Origin: Tatumella morbirosei
GTDB lineage: Bacteria > Pseudomonadota > Gammaproteobacteria > Enterobacterales > Enterobacteriaceae
DNA: 64,000 nucleotides
NCBI RefSeq assembly: GCF_000757425.2
Contig: NZ_JPKR02000003.1
Location: 744,001 to 808,000 of the forward strand
Direction of reading: 5' to 3'
The notes beneath the pieces are model-generated. The model was not told where the DNA came from. It made no database searches and was given only the letters and a program-made list of their open reading frames with translations. Shown one piece after another: positions 1-9,322 of this stretch. Position 1 is the first letter of the stretch; every line of letters begins with the position of its first letter. The translations under genes and the position numbers were made by a program.

Positions 1-847
1 CGACATGACAGCGTATTGCGGAGATACGGCATTGACCGGCAATCTGGCCGCTCAACGCGCCCTGGAAGCTGCTGATCTGATAATTGATACCATGATGTTG
101 CTACACTCCCCTGAGCAGGAACAGATTCTTAAAACCGGCACCCGTATCCTGTTAGCCGTCGAACCGCCGGAAGTGCTGGCACGTATGTTGCCGACGGAAC
201 AGGATAAACAGAGAGTGCTGGCGGCGGCGGAAGTACTGGAAAAAGCATCCATAATGACGGTGAAATCAGCGGCGGGCAGCGATTTTCGTGCACCTTTGGG
301 CCAGTATCCGACCGTTACAGAATACGGTTTCGCAGACAAACCGGGTCGTTGGGATCACTGGCCAAGTGGATTTTTGTTTACCTGGCCAAATGAAGAACAG
401 GCCGAAGGGATTTTGTCACTGGATATTGGCGATATCCTTTTACCTTTTAAGAGTTATACCCGCGAAAAAATTACCCTGGAAATTGAAAAAGGATTTGTCA
501 CCAGGATTCATGGTGGCTTCGAAGCAGAATACCTCAGGGACTATATGCGCTATTTTAACGACCCGGAAGTTTATGGTATTTCCCATATTGGTTGGGGATT
601 GCAACCCAGAGCACAATGGACTGCCATGGGACTACACGACAGAAATGACGGTATGTGTATGGATGCCCGTGCCTTTTACGGAAATTTCCTGTTTTCTACC
701 GGCCCTAACACTGAAGTCGGTGGCACACGTAAAACACCCTGTCATATGGATATTGCTCTTCGGAAATGTGATATCCGTGTTGATGATCTGCTGGTGGTTT
801 CTCAGGGCGATGTCGTCGCCCCTGCCGCCTCAGTCTCCGGTGACTGA
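1..847 (+). CDS. NicX-like ring-cleaving dioxygenase / aminopeptidase T-fold protein, 3' part
   Basis: The gene is cut by the window start; about 280 C-terminal residues are visible, against roughly 350 for the family. The protein resembles 2,5-dihydroxypyridine 5,6-dioxygenase (NicX), a non-haem iron enzyme with an aminopeptidase T-like fold. A histidine in GISHIGWGLQPR and an H-x-D pair in TPCHMDIAL sit where the NicX iron ligands (two His, one Asp) are expected. The segment NFLFSTGPNTEVGGT is also family-typical. The stop lies 4 nt before an xdhC-type gene, so the two are probably co-transcribed. An XdhC partner suggests that a molybdenum hydroxylase for an N-heterocycle lies upstream, outside the window. 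The exact substrate cannot be told; a metallopeptidase-like role is the alternative. Confidence 0.6.
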   Translation, partial: DMTAYCGDTALTGNLAAQRALEAADLIIDTMMLLHSPEQEQILKTGTRILLAVEPPEVLARMLPTEQDKQRVLAAAEVLEKASIMTVKSAAGSDFRAPLGQYPTVTEYGFADKPGRWDHWPSGFLFTWPNEEQAEGILSLDIGDILLPFKSYTREKITLEIEKGFVTRIHGGFEAEYLRDYMRYFNDPEVYGISHIGWGLQPRAQWTAMGLHDRNDGMCMDARAFYGNFLFSTGPNTEVGGTRKTPCHMDIALRKCDIRVDDLLVVSQGDVVAPAASVSGD

Positions 848-851
848 GACC

Positions 852-1868
852 ATGCCAACCATCAGCAGTTTCCTTTCACTGGATCAACGTGTTATGCAGC
901 AGGCTGTTTACTGGCTGCAACAGCAACAAGCTATCTGGCTATGCACAGTGCTGCACAGTTGGGGATCAGCCCCCCGTCCACCAGGGGCTATGCTGGTGGT
1001 GAATGCCGGTGGAGATTTTTGCGGTTCAATTTCCGGTGGCTGTATCGAGGATGATTTCCTGTCAAGATTAGAAGGCCCGGATTTCCGGGTCTGTAGCCAG
1101 ATTGTGCGCTACGGAGGGCAAGGCCTGGCTGCACCGGTTGAGCTTCCCTGTGGTGGTAGTCTTGATGTCCTCACCGAACATATTTTGCCGGATGAAATCA
1201 ATCACCGGCAACTCACCCGGTTATCACAGGCACTGAATGGTGGCACGCCGGTGATTAAAACCGTCAGTATTGGTCAGGGCTATACTATTACCGAAGCGAC
1301 AGCAGCAACAGGGCCGCGTCAGCTTAGCTATAACTCCCGACAGGTGATTTTGCCGGTAGGGGCAGCCACCGAAATCTTTATTGCCGGATATTCGCCGGTG
1401 GCGTATGAATGTATCAGACTGGCACTGCTAACCGGTTACTCCGTCAGAATCTGCGAACACAGAGAAGATCTCTTTGGCCAGTTACTGACAGATTTTCCGG
1501 CCAACCCACAGTTACAAATCATCAATATGCATCCTGCGCGTTGGCTGGAACTTTATGGCGCAGGCCCCGGCACGGCTGTGTTATCACTGACTCACCATCC
1601 GACCATCGATGACTTAAGTGTGAGTGAGGCCGTTAATACCAATGCATTCTATATAGGCGCCATGGGTTCAGCGTCTAATAGTGAGAAACGTCGTCAACGA
1701 CTACGAGAGATTATGGAGTGCTCTGGAACAGATATCGCCCGACTGCACGCCCCCATCGGTCTTAAAATTGGCAGTAAGACCCCGGCAGAAATTGCCATTT
1801 CAATCATGGCACAAATTATCAGCATCAGAAATGCCACTGTCATCCGCCGGGGTGCCCACCCTGAATAA
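852..1868 (+). CDS. XdhC-family molybdenum hydroxylase maturation protein
   Basis: 338 residues. XdhC proteins bind molybdenum cofactor and help its sulfuration and insertion into xanthine dehydrogenase-type enzymes. The N-terminal XdhC/CoxI domain is seen in GSAPRPPGAMLVV, GSISGGCIEDDF and ELPCGGSLDV, including both conserved cysteines. The C-terminal Rossmann-like domain ends with APIGLKIGSKTPAEIA, the family signature. The nucleotide-binding glycine motif is changed (AGYSPVA where GAGHVA is usual), so dinucleotide binding may be altered. The ATG at 852 lies 4 nt after the preceding stop. No hydroxylase subunit lies in the window, so its client is probably encoded just upstream. Confidence 0.8.
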   Translation: MPTISSFLSLDQRVMQQAVYWLQQQQAIWLCTVLHSWGSAPRPPGAMLVVNAGGDFCGSISGGCIEDDFLSRLEGPDFRVCSQIVRYGGQGLAAPVELPCGGSLDVLTEHILPDEINHRQLTRLSQALNGGTPVIKTVSIGQGYTITEATAATGPRQLSYNSRQVILPVGAATEIFIAGYSPVAYECIRLALLTGYSVRICEHREDLFGQLLTDFPANPQLQIINMHPARWLELYGAGPGTAVLSLTHHPTIDDLSVSEAVNTNAFYIGAMGSASNSEKRRQRLREIMECSGTDIARLHAPIGLKIGSKTPAEIAISIMAQIISIRNATVIRRGAHPE

Positions 1869-2027
1869 GAGACAGTAAACTGTACACCCCTGGCAGTGTG
1901 AACCACAGGAATACTCACCGAAGTACTACGGAGTCCGAACTTAACCGGTCAGCCATCCGTCAGCATTGCCGCATGACGACTCACCGGGGAAGTATCAATA
2001 TTTTCCAGATGATCAATGTAGTACGGC

Positions 2028-4145
2028 TTACAGCAGTTTATGAGTTGCCAGATTAGCCAGATACTCACTGATGATGTTTGCAGGAACAGCGGCACTAAAC
2101 AGGAATCCCTGTCCGTGCGTATAGCCTTCATTAATCAGAAACTCACGCTGCTCGGTATTTTCTATGCCCTCAGCCACGACATCCAGTTCCAGTTGAGTAG
2201 CCAACAACAATAACGCTTTTATGACCGCCAGTCCCTCCTTGCCCTGACTCAAACTACTAACAAAAGTGCGATCAACTTTGATGACATCGACAGGGTAATC
2301 CCGGATATTCGCCAGCGCAGAGTAACCGGTCCCAAAATCATCCAGGGATATCCTGACACCTTTCTCTTTCAGTAGTTTGATAGCACGGAACACATAACCA
2401 GCCCCCCGCCCATCGAACATATGCTCGGTAATTTCGACTTCCAGTAGCTCCGGAGGTAAATCGTACTTTTGCAACTGTTGCAGGAATTTTTCTGCGTAAT
2501 TATCCCGCATAAACTCAACCGGGGATGCATTGACGGAGACCGGAACGACTTCCAGCCCCTGGTCAATCCACTGACGAATATCAGCGAACACCCGGTCACG
2601 AATAAAAAAGCCGATCCTCTCGACCAGCGCATAGTTTTCGAAGGCAGCCCAGATATCCCCCGGGAAACAGAGTTCACCCTGAGTATTATAGAAGCGCATT
2701 AACGCTTCCATTCCTATAATCTGACCGTCTGTTAACCGTACTTTGGGCTGATAAAAAGGGAGAATAGCTTCATTCTGAATAATATCTTTCGCCTGCTCTA
2801 ACTGATTACGGGTAGTATCCACCAGTTTCGTCATCGAAGGTTCAAAACAACAAATCCCCCCGCGCCCGTTACGCTTTAATTCATTCAGCGCAATATCTGC
2901 TGCTTTAATCAGCGCAGTACTCTCCGTGGCATGGGCCGGAAATACCGCCCCACCGATGCTGAGGCTAAAAGAGATAACATGTCCCTGATAACTCAGCGGC
3001 TTGCAGGTATCTTCAATCAGTTTCGTGCCCGCATGCTGTAATTGCTCACGGTTTTCGATACCAGGAAATATGGCAGCAAACTCATCCCCGCCTATCCTTG
3101 CGATAAAGGCTTTTTCTGGCAAATAACGGGTGAGCCGCTTCGCCAGCACAGAAAGCAGATGATCACCGGCCACATGTCCGAGCGTATCATTAACCAGTTT
3201 GAAATAATCGAGATCGATCAGCATGACTGCCAGTGACGCGTTTTGCGAATCTGCAGTTCTGAGATATTTTTTTAGTGAGCTGTGGAAAACGCGGCGGTTA
3301 TACAACCCGGTAAGGTCGTCATGCTCGCTGATGTACTTAAATCGCTGTTCAGCCACATGAAGCTCGGTAATATCCCGCGAAACACAGAGAATACTGACCA
3401 CTTTCCCGTCTGGTCCCAGCACGGGTGTAAGAATGTTGTCCCAGTAGAAAGGGGCACTGTCTGGTAGCTGGCTTTTGCCGGAAAAACGTGCATTGACCCC
3501 GGTTCGCGCCACTTTTAATGCTTTACGACCCCGGGTGCGAATTTCACGGGGTAGCAGGTTCAACCAGTCCATCCCAAATCCGGAATCCGGATCCACTCCC
3601 AGGGCTTCACAACCCGAGAAATTCATATCCACCAGGTTGCCTTCGGGATTGATGACCTTGATACAATCAATACTGGCATCCAGCATGCTTTTCGAGTGAC
3701 GCAGATCATCGTTGGCACGAACTTTGGCCACCTGCATCTCATCAATATCGAAAAACTTCACCAACCAGCAATCAAATGATTCGAGGTAAAAAGCATAAAC
3801 GATATGCCAGATGAAACTGCCATCAGCCAGGGCAAGCCGGACCTGATGATGAAAGGGCAAACGATGTTGTAACGCACCGGCCCAGGCCGCACTGGCAATC
3901 ACCTTATCTTCAGGATGCAACCAGCTGAGCCACTCTTGTGGTACTTTAGCGGCAAGTTTTGCCATTTTTTCGTGCCAGCAATGATTGGCAACCATCTCGC
4001 TGCCATTGGCTGAAACAAACCAGGCAGGCAGAGGAATATGGTCAAACACCAGTTGTTTAAAAACCGCAAACGATGCCGGTTCTGTCGACGGTATATCTGG
4101 CCCGGAGGCTGTCCGGAGAGTTAATTTTGTTGCTCTGCTCATCAT
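2028..4145 (-). CDS. PAS-PAS-GGDEF-EAL cyclic-di-GMP enzyme
   Basis: 705 residues. Two PAS-like sensory domains (about residues 30-140 and 150-265) precede a GGDEF domain and a C-terminal EAL domain. The GGDEF motif is intact at residues 352-356. The RxxD inhibitory site expected just before it is absent (PEKAF is found there). The EAL motif at 480-482, EVEITEHMF, LDDFGTGYSAL and VVAEGIEN are all present, so the phosphodiesterase half also looks competent. The protein could therefore make or break c-di-GMP, and only biochemistry will say which dominates. It has no transmembrane segment, so a cytoplasmic sensor is likely. It is a single gene, convergent with the xdhC-type gene. AGGA before the ATG supports the start. 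Confidence 0.9.
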   Translation of the reverse strand: MMSRATKLTLRTASGPDIPSTEPASFAVFKQLVFDHIPLPAWFVSANGSEMVANHCWHEKMAKLAAKVPQEWLSWLHPEDKVIASAAWAGALQHRLPFHHQVRLALADGSFIWHIVYAFYLESFDCWLVKFFDIDEMQVAKVRANDDLRHSKSMLDASIDCIKVINPEGNLVDMNFSGCEALGVDPDSGFGMDWLNLLPREIRTRGRKALKVARTGVNARFSGKSQLPDSAPFYWDNILTPVLGPDGKVVSILCVSRDITELHVAEQRFKYISEHDDLTGLYNRRVFHSSLKKYLRTADSQNASLAVMLIDLDYFKLVNDTLGHVAGDHLLSVLAKRLTRYLPEKAFIARIGGDEFAAIFPGIENREQLQHAGTKLIEDTCKPLSYQGHVISFSLSIGGAVFPAHATESTALIKAADIALNELKRNGRGGICCFEPSMTKLVDTTRNQLEQAKDIIQNEAILPFYQPKVRLTDGQIIGMEALMRFYNTQGELCFPGDIWAAFENYALVERIGFFIRDRVFADIRQWIDQGLEVVPVSVNASPVEFMRDNYAEKFLQQLQKYDLPPELLEVEITEHMFDGRGAGYVFRAIKLLKEKGVRISLDDFGTGYSALANIRDYPVDVIKVDRTFVSSLSQGKEGLAVIKALLLLATQLELDVVAEGIENTEQREFLINEGYTHGQGFLFSAAVPANIISEYLANLATHKLL

Positions 4146-4260
4146 TTATCCTGCTTAACGGTGAACTGCGGTCCTGTTTACCTGCCTCTTCTGCTGACGG
4201 CAGAAACTGACTACATAGTGAATAGAGCAAACGATGCATCGATGCATAAGAAGCAGCGTG

Positions 4261-5742
4261 CTACTTTTCCGTCGCATCCTGCGGCACTTCCCGGACTTTG
4301 GCGGCGGCCGCCGCGGCTTTGGCCTGTAAACGGCGATAATTATTCAGCCAACTGCCACTCACCAGTCGCCACCAGAAACAGGCACCGCGGACTGCCCAGT
4401 CAAGGAACATCCCTAACCATACGCCAATCACACCCATTCCAAAATAGATTCCCAGCAGGTAGCCTAAAACGACCCTGGCCCCCCACATACTAAACATCGA
4501 TACATACATCGCAAAACGCGCGTCCCTGGCCCCTTTGAAGCTGGCCGGCAAAACCCATGACGTCGCCCAGATTGGCATAAATGCAGCATTCAGCCAGATC
4601 AGATGCTCGGTCACCCGGATAACCTCAGGATCTTTGGTATAGAACCGCGCCAGTACCCCGGCAAGGGGGGCTGACAACAGCGCGAGGCAGCACAGACCAA
4701 AGGTCGATAGCCAGAAAACATGACGCACCTGTATTGAGGCCTGATAAACCTGGTTTTTCCCAAGACGTTTGCCGGTGATAATCGTTGACGCCGAGCCCAG
4801 AGCATTACCTGGCAGGTTAATCAATGATGCTATCGAAAACGCGATAAAATTACCGGCGATTTCACTGGTGCCCATCCCGGCGACATACACCTGGGTCAGT
4901 AACTTACCGCCGTTAAATAACACCGACTCGATACTGGCCGGAATACCAATACTCAGCACTTCGGTCAGGATGGTAAAATTCCAGCGACGAAAGTAACTTT
5001 TCAACGGAATCGTCAGCGCGCCGTTGTAACGACCCATCAGAACAATAATCACGACGGCAGCCCCCAGATAACGTGACACCGTCAGGCCTAATCCTGCGCC
5101 GGTAAATCCCAGCCCTTTCCAGGAAAAGCAGCCATATATCAGGACGCTACTGATGGCAATGTTCAGTATATTCATTCCTGCATTAATCAACATAGGAATT
5201 TTGGTATTTCCGGCGCCACGTAAAGCGCCGCTACCGATCAACGCAATCGCCGCCGCCGGATAACTCCATGCAGATACCTGTAAATAATTGAGTGCAAATG
5301 CTTTTACATCGGGCTGAGCACTTCCTGCAATCAGATCGATTATCACGTGCCCCCAGATTTCGATGACAATCACCAGTAAAAAACCGATAACAGTCATCAG
5401 TCCCAGTGACTGACGGGCAGCGGCTCTGGCACGTTTGCCTTCTCTTTTCGCCAGACTGAAGGCAACCACCACGGTGGTTCCCAGATCCACCGCCGCAAAG
5501 AAAGAGATAACTACCATATTAAAACTATCCGCCAGCCCAACTCCGGCCATCGCAGCCTTACCCAGCCAGCTGACGAGGAAAGTACTGAGCACACCCATTA
5601 ATAAAACACAGGTATTTTCAATCAGAATGGGCACTGCCAGCGGGGTAATCTCCCTGCGTAATAACGTCGTATATCGTTTACGTCTGGGATACCATTCCGT
5701 TTTTTGTATTGCTTGTTTTAACGCTATGCCTGGATTTCGCAA
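4261..5742 (-). CDS. MATE-family multidrug/metabolite exporter
   Basis: About 493 residues, with some twelve hydrophobic segments in two similar halves, as in NorM/DinF-type cation-coupled antiporters. The first half starts around REITPLAVPILIENTCVLL, typical of MATE entry helices. The C-terminus is alanine and lysine rich and cytoplasmic. There is no ATG in the open frame before the first helix: a stop lies a few codons upstream, and the only plausible start is the TTG at 5742 with a poor ribosome-binding site. The start is therefore uncertain. It is transcribed alone, divergently from amn. Substrates cannot be predicted from sequence. Confidence 0.85.
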   Translation of the reverse strand: MRNPGIALKQAIQKTEWYPRRKRYTTLLRREITPLAVPILIENTCVLLMGVLSTFLVSWLGKAAMAGVGLADSFNMVVISFFAAVDLGTTVVVAFSLAKREGKRARAAARQSLGLMTVIGFLLVIVIEIWGHVIIDLIAGSAQPDVKAFALNYLQVSAWSYPAAAIALIGSGALRGAGNTKIPMLINAGMNILNIAISSVLIYGCFSWKGLGFTGAGLGLTVSRYLGAAVVIIVLMGRYNGALTIPLKSYFRRWNFTILTEVLSIGIPASIESVLFNGGKLLTQVYVAGMGTSEIAGNFIAFSIASLINLPGNALGSASTIITGKRLGKNQVYQASIQVRHVFWLSTFGLCCLALLSAPLAGVLARFYTKDPEVIRVTEHLIWLNAAFMPIWATSWVLPASFKGARDARFAMYVSMFSMWGARVVLGYLLGIYFGMGVIGVWLGMFLDWAVRGACFWWRLVSGSWLNNYRRLQAKAAAAAAKVREVPQDATEK

Positions 5743-6114
5743 GGGGATACCAAATCATTTAAGCCATTGAAATAAAAACAAACAATCAACCACCACTGCG
5801 ATACAGCGGGTTGTTTGTCACTGGTGGATATCATCAGGGGATACTGTCAGGCGATGTGCTCTGGCTAAATAATTCTATACCCCGCATTCCAAAAACACTA
5901 CTTAACAAGTCTGATACATTGTTATTTATTAAAAATTTTTTTATCTCTGCAAAATTATCAGTTATTTATACGAATGTATGAATATAAATTATACAGCGCC
6001 GCCGCTGAATATCGGGGTTTTCAGAAAAAACTTAAGTTTCTCTGGCGGGTTTAACGGGTAATAATCGGTAGCTGCCACCAGGCTAACAGAAGAAACCCGA
6101 TGACCGGAGCTAAA
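5743..6114. other. AT-rich divergent intergenic region
   Basis: About 370 bp between the leftward MATE gene and the rightward amn. It is AT-rich, especially 5900-5990, and should hold both promoters. I see no clear operator or convincing promoter pair. Confidence 0.5.
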
Positions 6115-7563
6115 ATGACTGTACTTCCTGAAGATATAGAACACGCCCTGGATGCTCTTGAGTCCGGCTACCAGAAATCTGTCACTGCCCTGCGTGAGGC
6201 ACTGCAAAACTATGCCCTGCAGGGAATATTACCGGACCCTGTCACCCGTGCCGCAGGTCTGTTTGTTTATCCTGAGCTGCATCTGAACTGGCAGGGAGAA
6301 ACCGCACCGGCCAGCCGGGTACGAGCCTGGGGAAGATTTACCCGCCAGGGCAGCTATGCCACTACCGTCACCCAGCCAGCCCTGTTACGTCATTATCTGC
6401 GTGAACAGCTCCAGATGCTGGCGAGTGAGTATGACTTTACCCTGGAAGTGCGCCCTTCCCGGACAGAAATTCCCTATCCTTATGTCATTGAAGGAACGGA
6501 ACTCCCGGCGGACAGAGAGATCATGGCCAGTATCGCCCGCCACTTCCCGGTGACCGATCTGTCGCACATTGGTAACGAAGTTTCTGATGGCCTGCTGGGT
6601 CAACAAGGTGATTTCCCGCTGGGACAGTTCGATGCCTTACGCACCGATTTTTCTCTCGCCCGGTTACGTCACTACACAGGAACCTCTACTGCAGATTTCC
6701 AGCCCTTTGTCCTGTTCACCAACTATAACCGCTATGTGGATGAATTCGTCAGCTGGGCGGTGGCCCAGGTCCGGGATCCGGCGACCCCTTATACCCGCTT
6801 AGTCTGTGCCGGGGGAATCGAAATTACCGCCGAAAGCCAACAACCGGAAGATATTGTGACCGATCTCGCGTGGAAAAAACACCAGATGCCGGCATGGCAC
6901 CTGATAGCCGATAATAAACGTGGAATAACGTTGATCAATATCGGTGTAGGCCCCTCGAATGCCAAAACCATCTGTGACCATTTGGCCGTACTGCGTCCGC
7001 ATGCATGGCTGATGATTGGCCATTGTGGTGGTTTACGTGAAAGCCAGAGGATTGGTGATTATGTACTGGCGCATGCCTATTTACGGGATGACCATGTGCT
7101 GGATTCTGTACTGCCACCGGATATACCGGTCCCCAGTATCGCTGAAGTGCAACGGGCATTATATGATGCTACCCGCCAGGTCAGCGGAATTCACGGTGAG
7201 GATATAAAACAGCGCCTGAGGACTGGTACAGTGGTGACCACTGATGATCGTAACTGGGAGTTACGGTATGCAGCATCTGCATTACGCTTTAATCAAAGCC
7301 GGGCCATCGCGGTGGATATGGAAAGCGCCACTATCGCTGCCCAGGGTTATCGTTTTCGGGTTCCCTATGGCACCCTGCTCTGTGTCTCTGATAAGCCCCT
7401 GCACGGTGAGATAAAACTACCGGGCCAGGCTAACCGGTTTTATGAAGGCGCTATTTCCGAACATCTGCATATCGGGATCTGTGCCGTATCGTTGCTACAG
7501 GCAGAGGCCGACCGCCTGCATTCCCGGAAACTTCGTACCTTTGACGAACCGCCATTCCGCTGA
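6115..7563 (+). CDS. amn: AMP nucleosidase
   Basis: 482 residues from the ATG at 6115, chosen because GGAG lies 6 nt upstream; an in-frame ATG at 6100 has a weaker site. Amn hydrolyses AMP to adenine and ribose 5-phosphate in the cytoplasm. The sequence follows E. coli Amn along its length, for example GVGPSNAKTICDHLAVLRP, VVTTDDRNWELRY, AVDMESATIAAQGYRF and the end LHSRKLRTF-EPPFR. The phosphorylase-like catalytic domain occupies the C-terminal half. The convergent neighbour is an adenine-type permease, a functional match because both handle adenine. In E. coli amn lies in the same chromosomal region as nac and several asn tRNAs, as here. Confidence 0.97.
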   Translation: MTVLPEDIEHALDALESGYQKSVTALREALQNYALQGILPDPVTRAAGLFVYPELHLNWQGETAPASRVRAWGRFTRQGSYATTVTQPALLRHYLREQLQMLASEYDFTLEVRPSRTEIPYPYVIEGTELPADREIMASIARHFPVTDLSHIGNEVSDGLLGQQGDFPLGQFDALRTDFSLARLRHYTGTSTADFQPFVLFTNYNRYVDEFVSWAVAQVRDPATPYTRLVCAGGIEITAESQQPEDIVTDLAWKKHQMPAWHLIADNKRGITLINIGVGPSNAKTICDHLAVLRPHAWLMIGHCGGLRESQRIGDYVLAHAYLRDDHVLDSVLPPDIPVPSIAEVQRALYDATRQVSGIHGEDIKQRLRTGTVVTTDDRNWELRYAASALRFNQSRAIAVDMESATIAAQGYRFRVPYGTLLCVSDKPLHGEIKLPGQANRFYEGAISEHLHIGICAVSLLQAEADRLHSRKLRTFDEPPFR

Positions 7564-7608
7564 GATAGCATTTTCTGAGCATAACGGCGCAGGAAACACA
7601 AATAACAA

Positions 7609-7626
7609 GGGGCGGATAACCGCCCC
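7609..7626. terminator. Hairpin between convergent amn and permease genes
   Basis: Perfect 7-bp GC stem (GGGGCGG / CCGCCCC) with an ATAA loop. It lies 46 nt after amn and 60 nt before the stop of the opposite gene. The T-tract is poor on both strands, so termination strength is uncertain. Confidence 0.5.
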
Positions 7627-7685
7627 CTAAAACTTCAGCCAAACTGATCGGGTAGGCCAGGCAGTCCGGCCGGATTATTCAATAC

Positions 7686-8981
7686 TCAGGCACTTAACCA
7701 GCCGAGTTTGATGACAAACAGAATCGACAGAATAATCAGTGCCGGATTGACTTCACGCACCTTGCCGCTCAGTAACTTCACTACGGTCCAGGTGATAAAT
7801 CCAAACGCGATCCCGTTGGCAATCGAATAGGTGAATGGCATGGTAATCGCAGTCACGGCTACCGGTGCGGCAGTCGTAATATCTTTCCAGTCAATCTCAG
7901 CCAGACCAGAGGTCATCAGTACCGCCACAAATAACAGTGCTGGTGCTGTCGCGTAGACCGGTACACTCCCCGCCAGTGGTGAAAAGAACAGTGACAACAG
8001 GAACAGGATAGCTACCACTACCGATGTCAGACCGGTACGGCCACCCGCACTTACCCCGGCCGCTGATTCCACAAAACTGGTGGTGGTAGAGGTGCCCAGC
8101 AGTGAACCGAACAGTGCTGCCGCACTGTCAGCAACCAGAGCACGTCCCATTGCCGGAATGTTGCCGTTCTCATCGCTCAGACCGGCACGACGGGTAACCC
8201 CAATCAGGGTGCCTGAGTTATCAAACACGTCGACAAACAGGAATGCGAAAATCACACTTACCAGGCCAACGTTGAATGCCCCCGCAATATCCAGTTTCAG
8301 GAAGGTTGGTGCCAGTGACGGAGGAGCGGAGAAAATTCCACCAAAGGGAGTTAAACCTGCCAGCATCGCAATCGCGGTAACCACCAGAATACCAATCAAT
8401 ACCGCACCGGTCACTTTACGTGCTTCAAGTATGACTATCAGGAAGAAACCCAACAGCGCCAGTAACGCACCTGGTTTGGTGATATCGCCCAGACCTACCA
8501 GCGTCGCAGGGTTACCTACCACAATCCCTGCTCCTTCAAGAGCAATCAGTGCCAGGAACAGACCAATCCCGGCCGCAATTGCCGAACGTAATGGCAGTGG
8601 GATGCTGTTTATGATCCACTCACGAATCTTAAACAAAGAGAGAGCAAAGAAGGTTAATGCCGATATGAATACCGCGCCCAGAGCCACCTGCCAGTGATAA
8701 CCCATATGCAGCACGACGGTGTAGGTGAAAAAAGCATTTAAGCCCATGCCCGGAGCCAGAGCAATCGGCAGATTGGCAATCATCCCCATCAGTACAGAAC
8801 CGATTGCTGCAGCAAGACAGGTTGCCACGAATACTGCGCCTTTATCCATCCCGGTGGCACCCAGAATGCTTGGGTTAACAAACAGGATATAGGCCATTGC
8901 CAGGAAGGTAGTACAACCGGCGATCACTTCAGTACGAACGCTGGTTTTGTTTGCTTTCAACTTAAAGAGTTTTTCAAGCAT
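7686..8981 (-). CDS. Adenine-type permease, AzgA/NCS2 family (AdeP/AdeQ-like)
   Basis: 431 residues with 12-14 membrane segments. It matches the E. coli adenine permeases AdeP/AdeQ better than the guanine/hypoxanthine permeases GhxP/GhxQ. Shared stretches include NLPIALAPGMGLNAFF, FDNSGTLIGVT-RAGL and FVESAAGVSAGGRTGLT, which contain the substrate-binding NCS2 motifs. It would import adenine with protons. It is a single gene convergent with amn. A PurR-like operator lies 213 bp upstream of the start, and a strong hairpin with a U-tract lies in the leader, so both PurR control and premature termination are plausible. Strict substrate choice between adenine and other purines is inferred only. 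Confidence 0.85.
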   Translation of the reverse strand: MLEKLFKLKANKTSVRTEVIAGCTTFLAMAYILFVNPSILGATGMDKGAVFVATCLAAAIGSVLMGMIANLPIALAPGMGLNAFFTYTVVLHMGYHWQVALGAVFISALTFFALSLFKIREWIINSIPLPLRSAIAAGIGLFLALIALEGAGIVVGNPATLVGLGDITKPGALLALLGFFLIVILEARKVTGAVLIGILVVTAIAMLAGLTPFGGIFSAPPSLAPTFLKLDIAGAFNVGLVSVIFAFLFVDVFDNSGTLIGVTRRAGLSDENGNIPAMGRALVADSAAALFGSLLGTSTTTSFVESAAGVSAGGRTGLTSVVVAILFLLSLFFSPLAGSVPVYATAPALLFVAVLMTSGLAEIDWKDITTAAPVAVTAITMPFTYSIANGIAFGFITWTVVKLLSGKVREVNPALIILSILFVIKLGWLSA

Positions 8982-9039
8982 GAGTCGATCCCTTTTTGAT
9001 ATCGCTTACCACGATTTTCATTTTTATTACGGCATTTCA

Positions 9040-9082
9040 GAAAAATCCCTCTGCGACAGGGTGTCCGGCAGAGGGATTTTTC
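9040..9082 (-). terminator. Terminator-like hairpin in the leader of the adenine permease gene
   Basis: Perfect 14-bp inverted repeat, GAAAAATCCCTCTG / CAGAGGGATTTTTC, with a 15-nt loop. Read leftward it is an intrinsic terminator: a GC-bearing stem ending in five T. It lies 58 nt upstream of the permease start, between that start and the PurR-like box, so it may act as an attenuator of permease expression. It also reads as a terminator on the other strand, though no rightward gene ends there. Confidence 0.6.
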
Positions 9083-9193
9083 ACATCACCCCAAACAGAA
9101 TTACATAAGCAAAACCCGTGCCATGGCATAGCACAGGTTAGTATTCCCGGAGAATAGCGGGACAGAAAAACCACACCTGACTGCACCATGAAG

Positions 9194-9209
9194 GCGCAAA
9201 CGTTTTCCT
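9194..9209 (-). promoter_or_regulatory. PurR operator-like site
   Basis: GCGCAAACGTTTTCCT matches the PurR consensus ACGCAAACGTTTGCGT at the CGCAAACGTTT core and is one base away from the E. coli purHD operator as I recall it. It lies upstream of the leftward adenine permease gene, and E. coli adenine permease genes are PurR-regulated. Confidence 0.65.
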
Positions 9210-9285
9210 TCCGGCTGCCGATCCTAATCATCGGCGACACCGGGAGCAATAAGTTTTTCTGATTACCGGCAGGAAAAGTTATAGC

Positions 9286-9305
9286 GATGCCGGATAACCG
9301 GCATC
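9286..9305 (-). terminator. Possible terminator of nac
   Basis: Perfect 8-bp stem GATGCCGG / CCGGCATC with an ATAA loop, starting 18 nt after the nac stop. On the leftward strand it is followed by a weak T-rich stretch (AACTTTTCC). Confidence 0.5.
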
Positions 9306-9322
9306 TGACAGTAAACTGCTGG

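Noticed and set aside
8080..8697. Long open frame of about 205 codons opposite the adenine permease gene
   Set aside because: It lies entirely antisense to a clear permease, is biased in composition (Ala, Pro, Thr, Arg) as antisense frames are, and resembles nothing.
9037..9249. 70-codon leftward frame in the permease leader
   Set aside because: It spans the terminator hairpin and the PurR box, has no ribosome-binding site and no resemblance to known proteins; regulatory use of the DNA explains it better.
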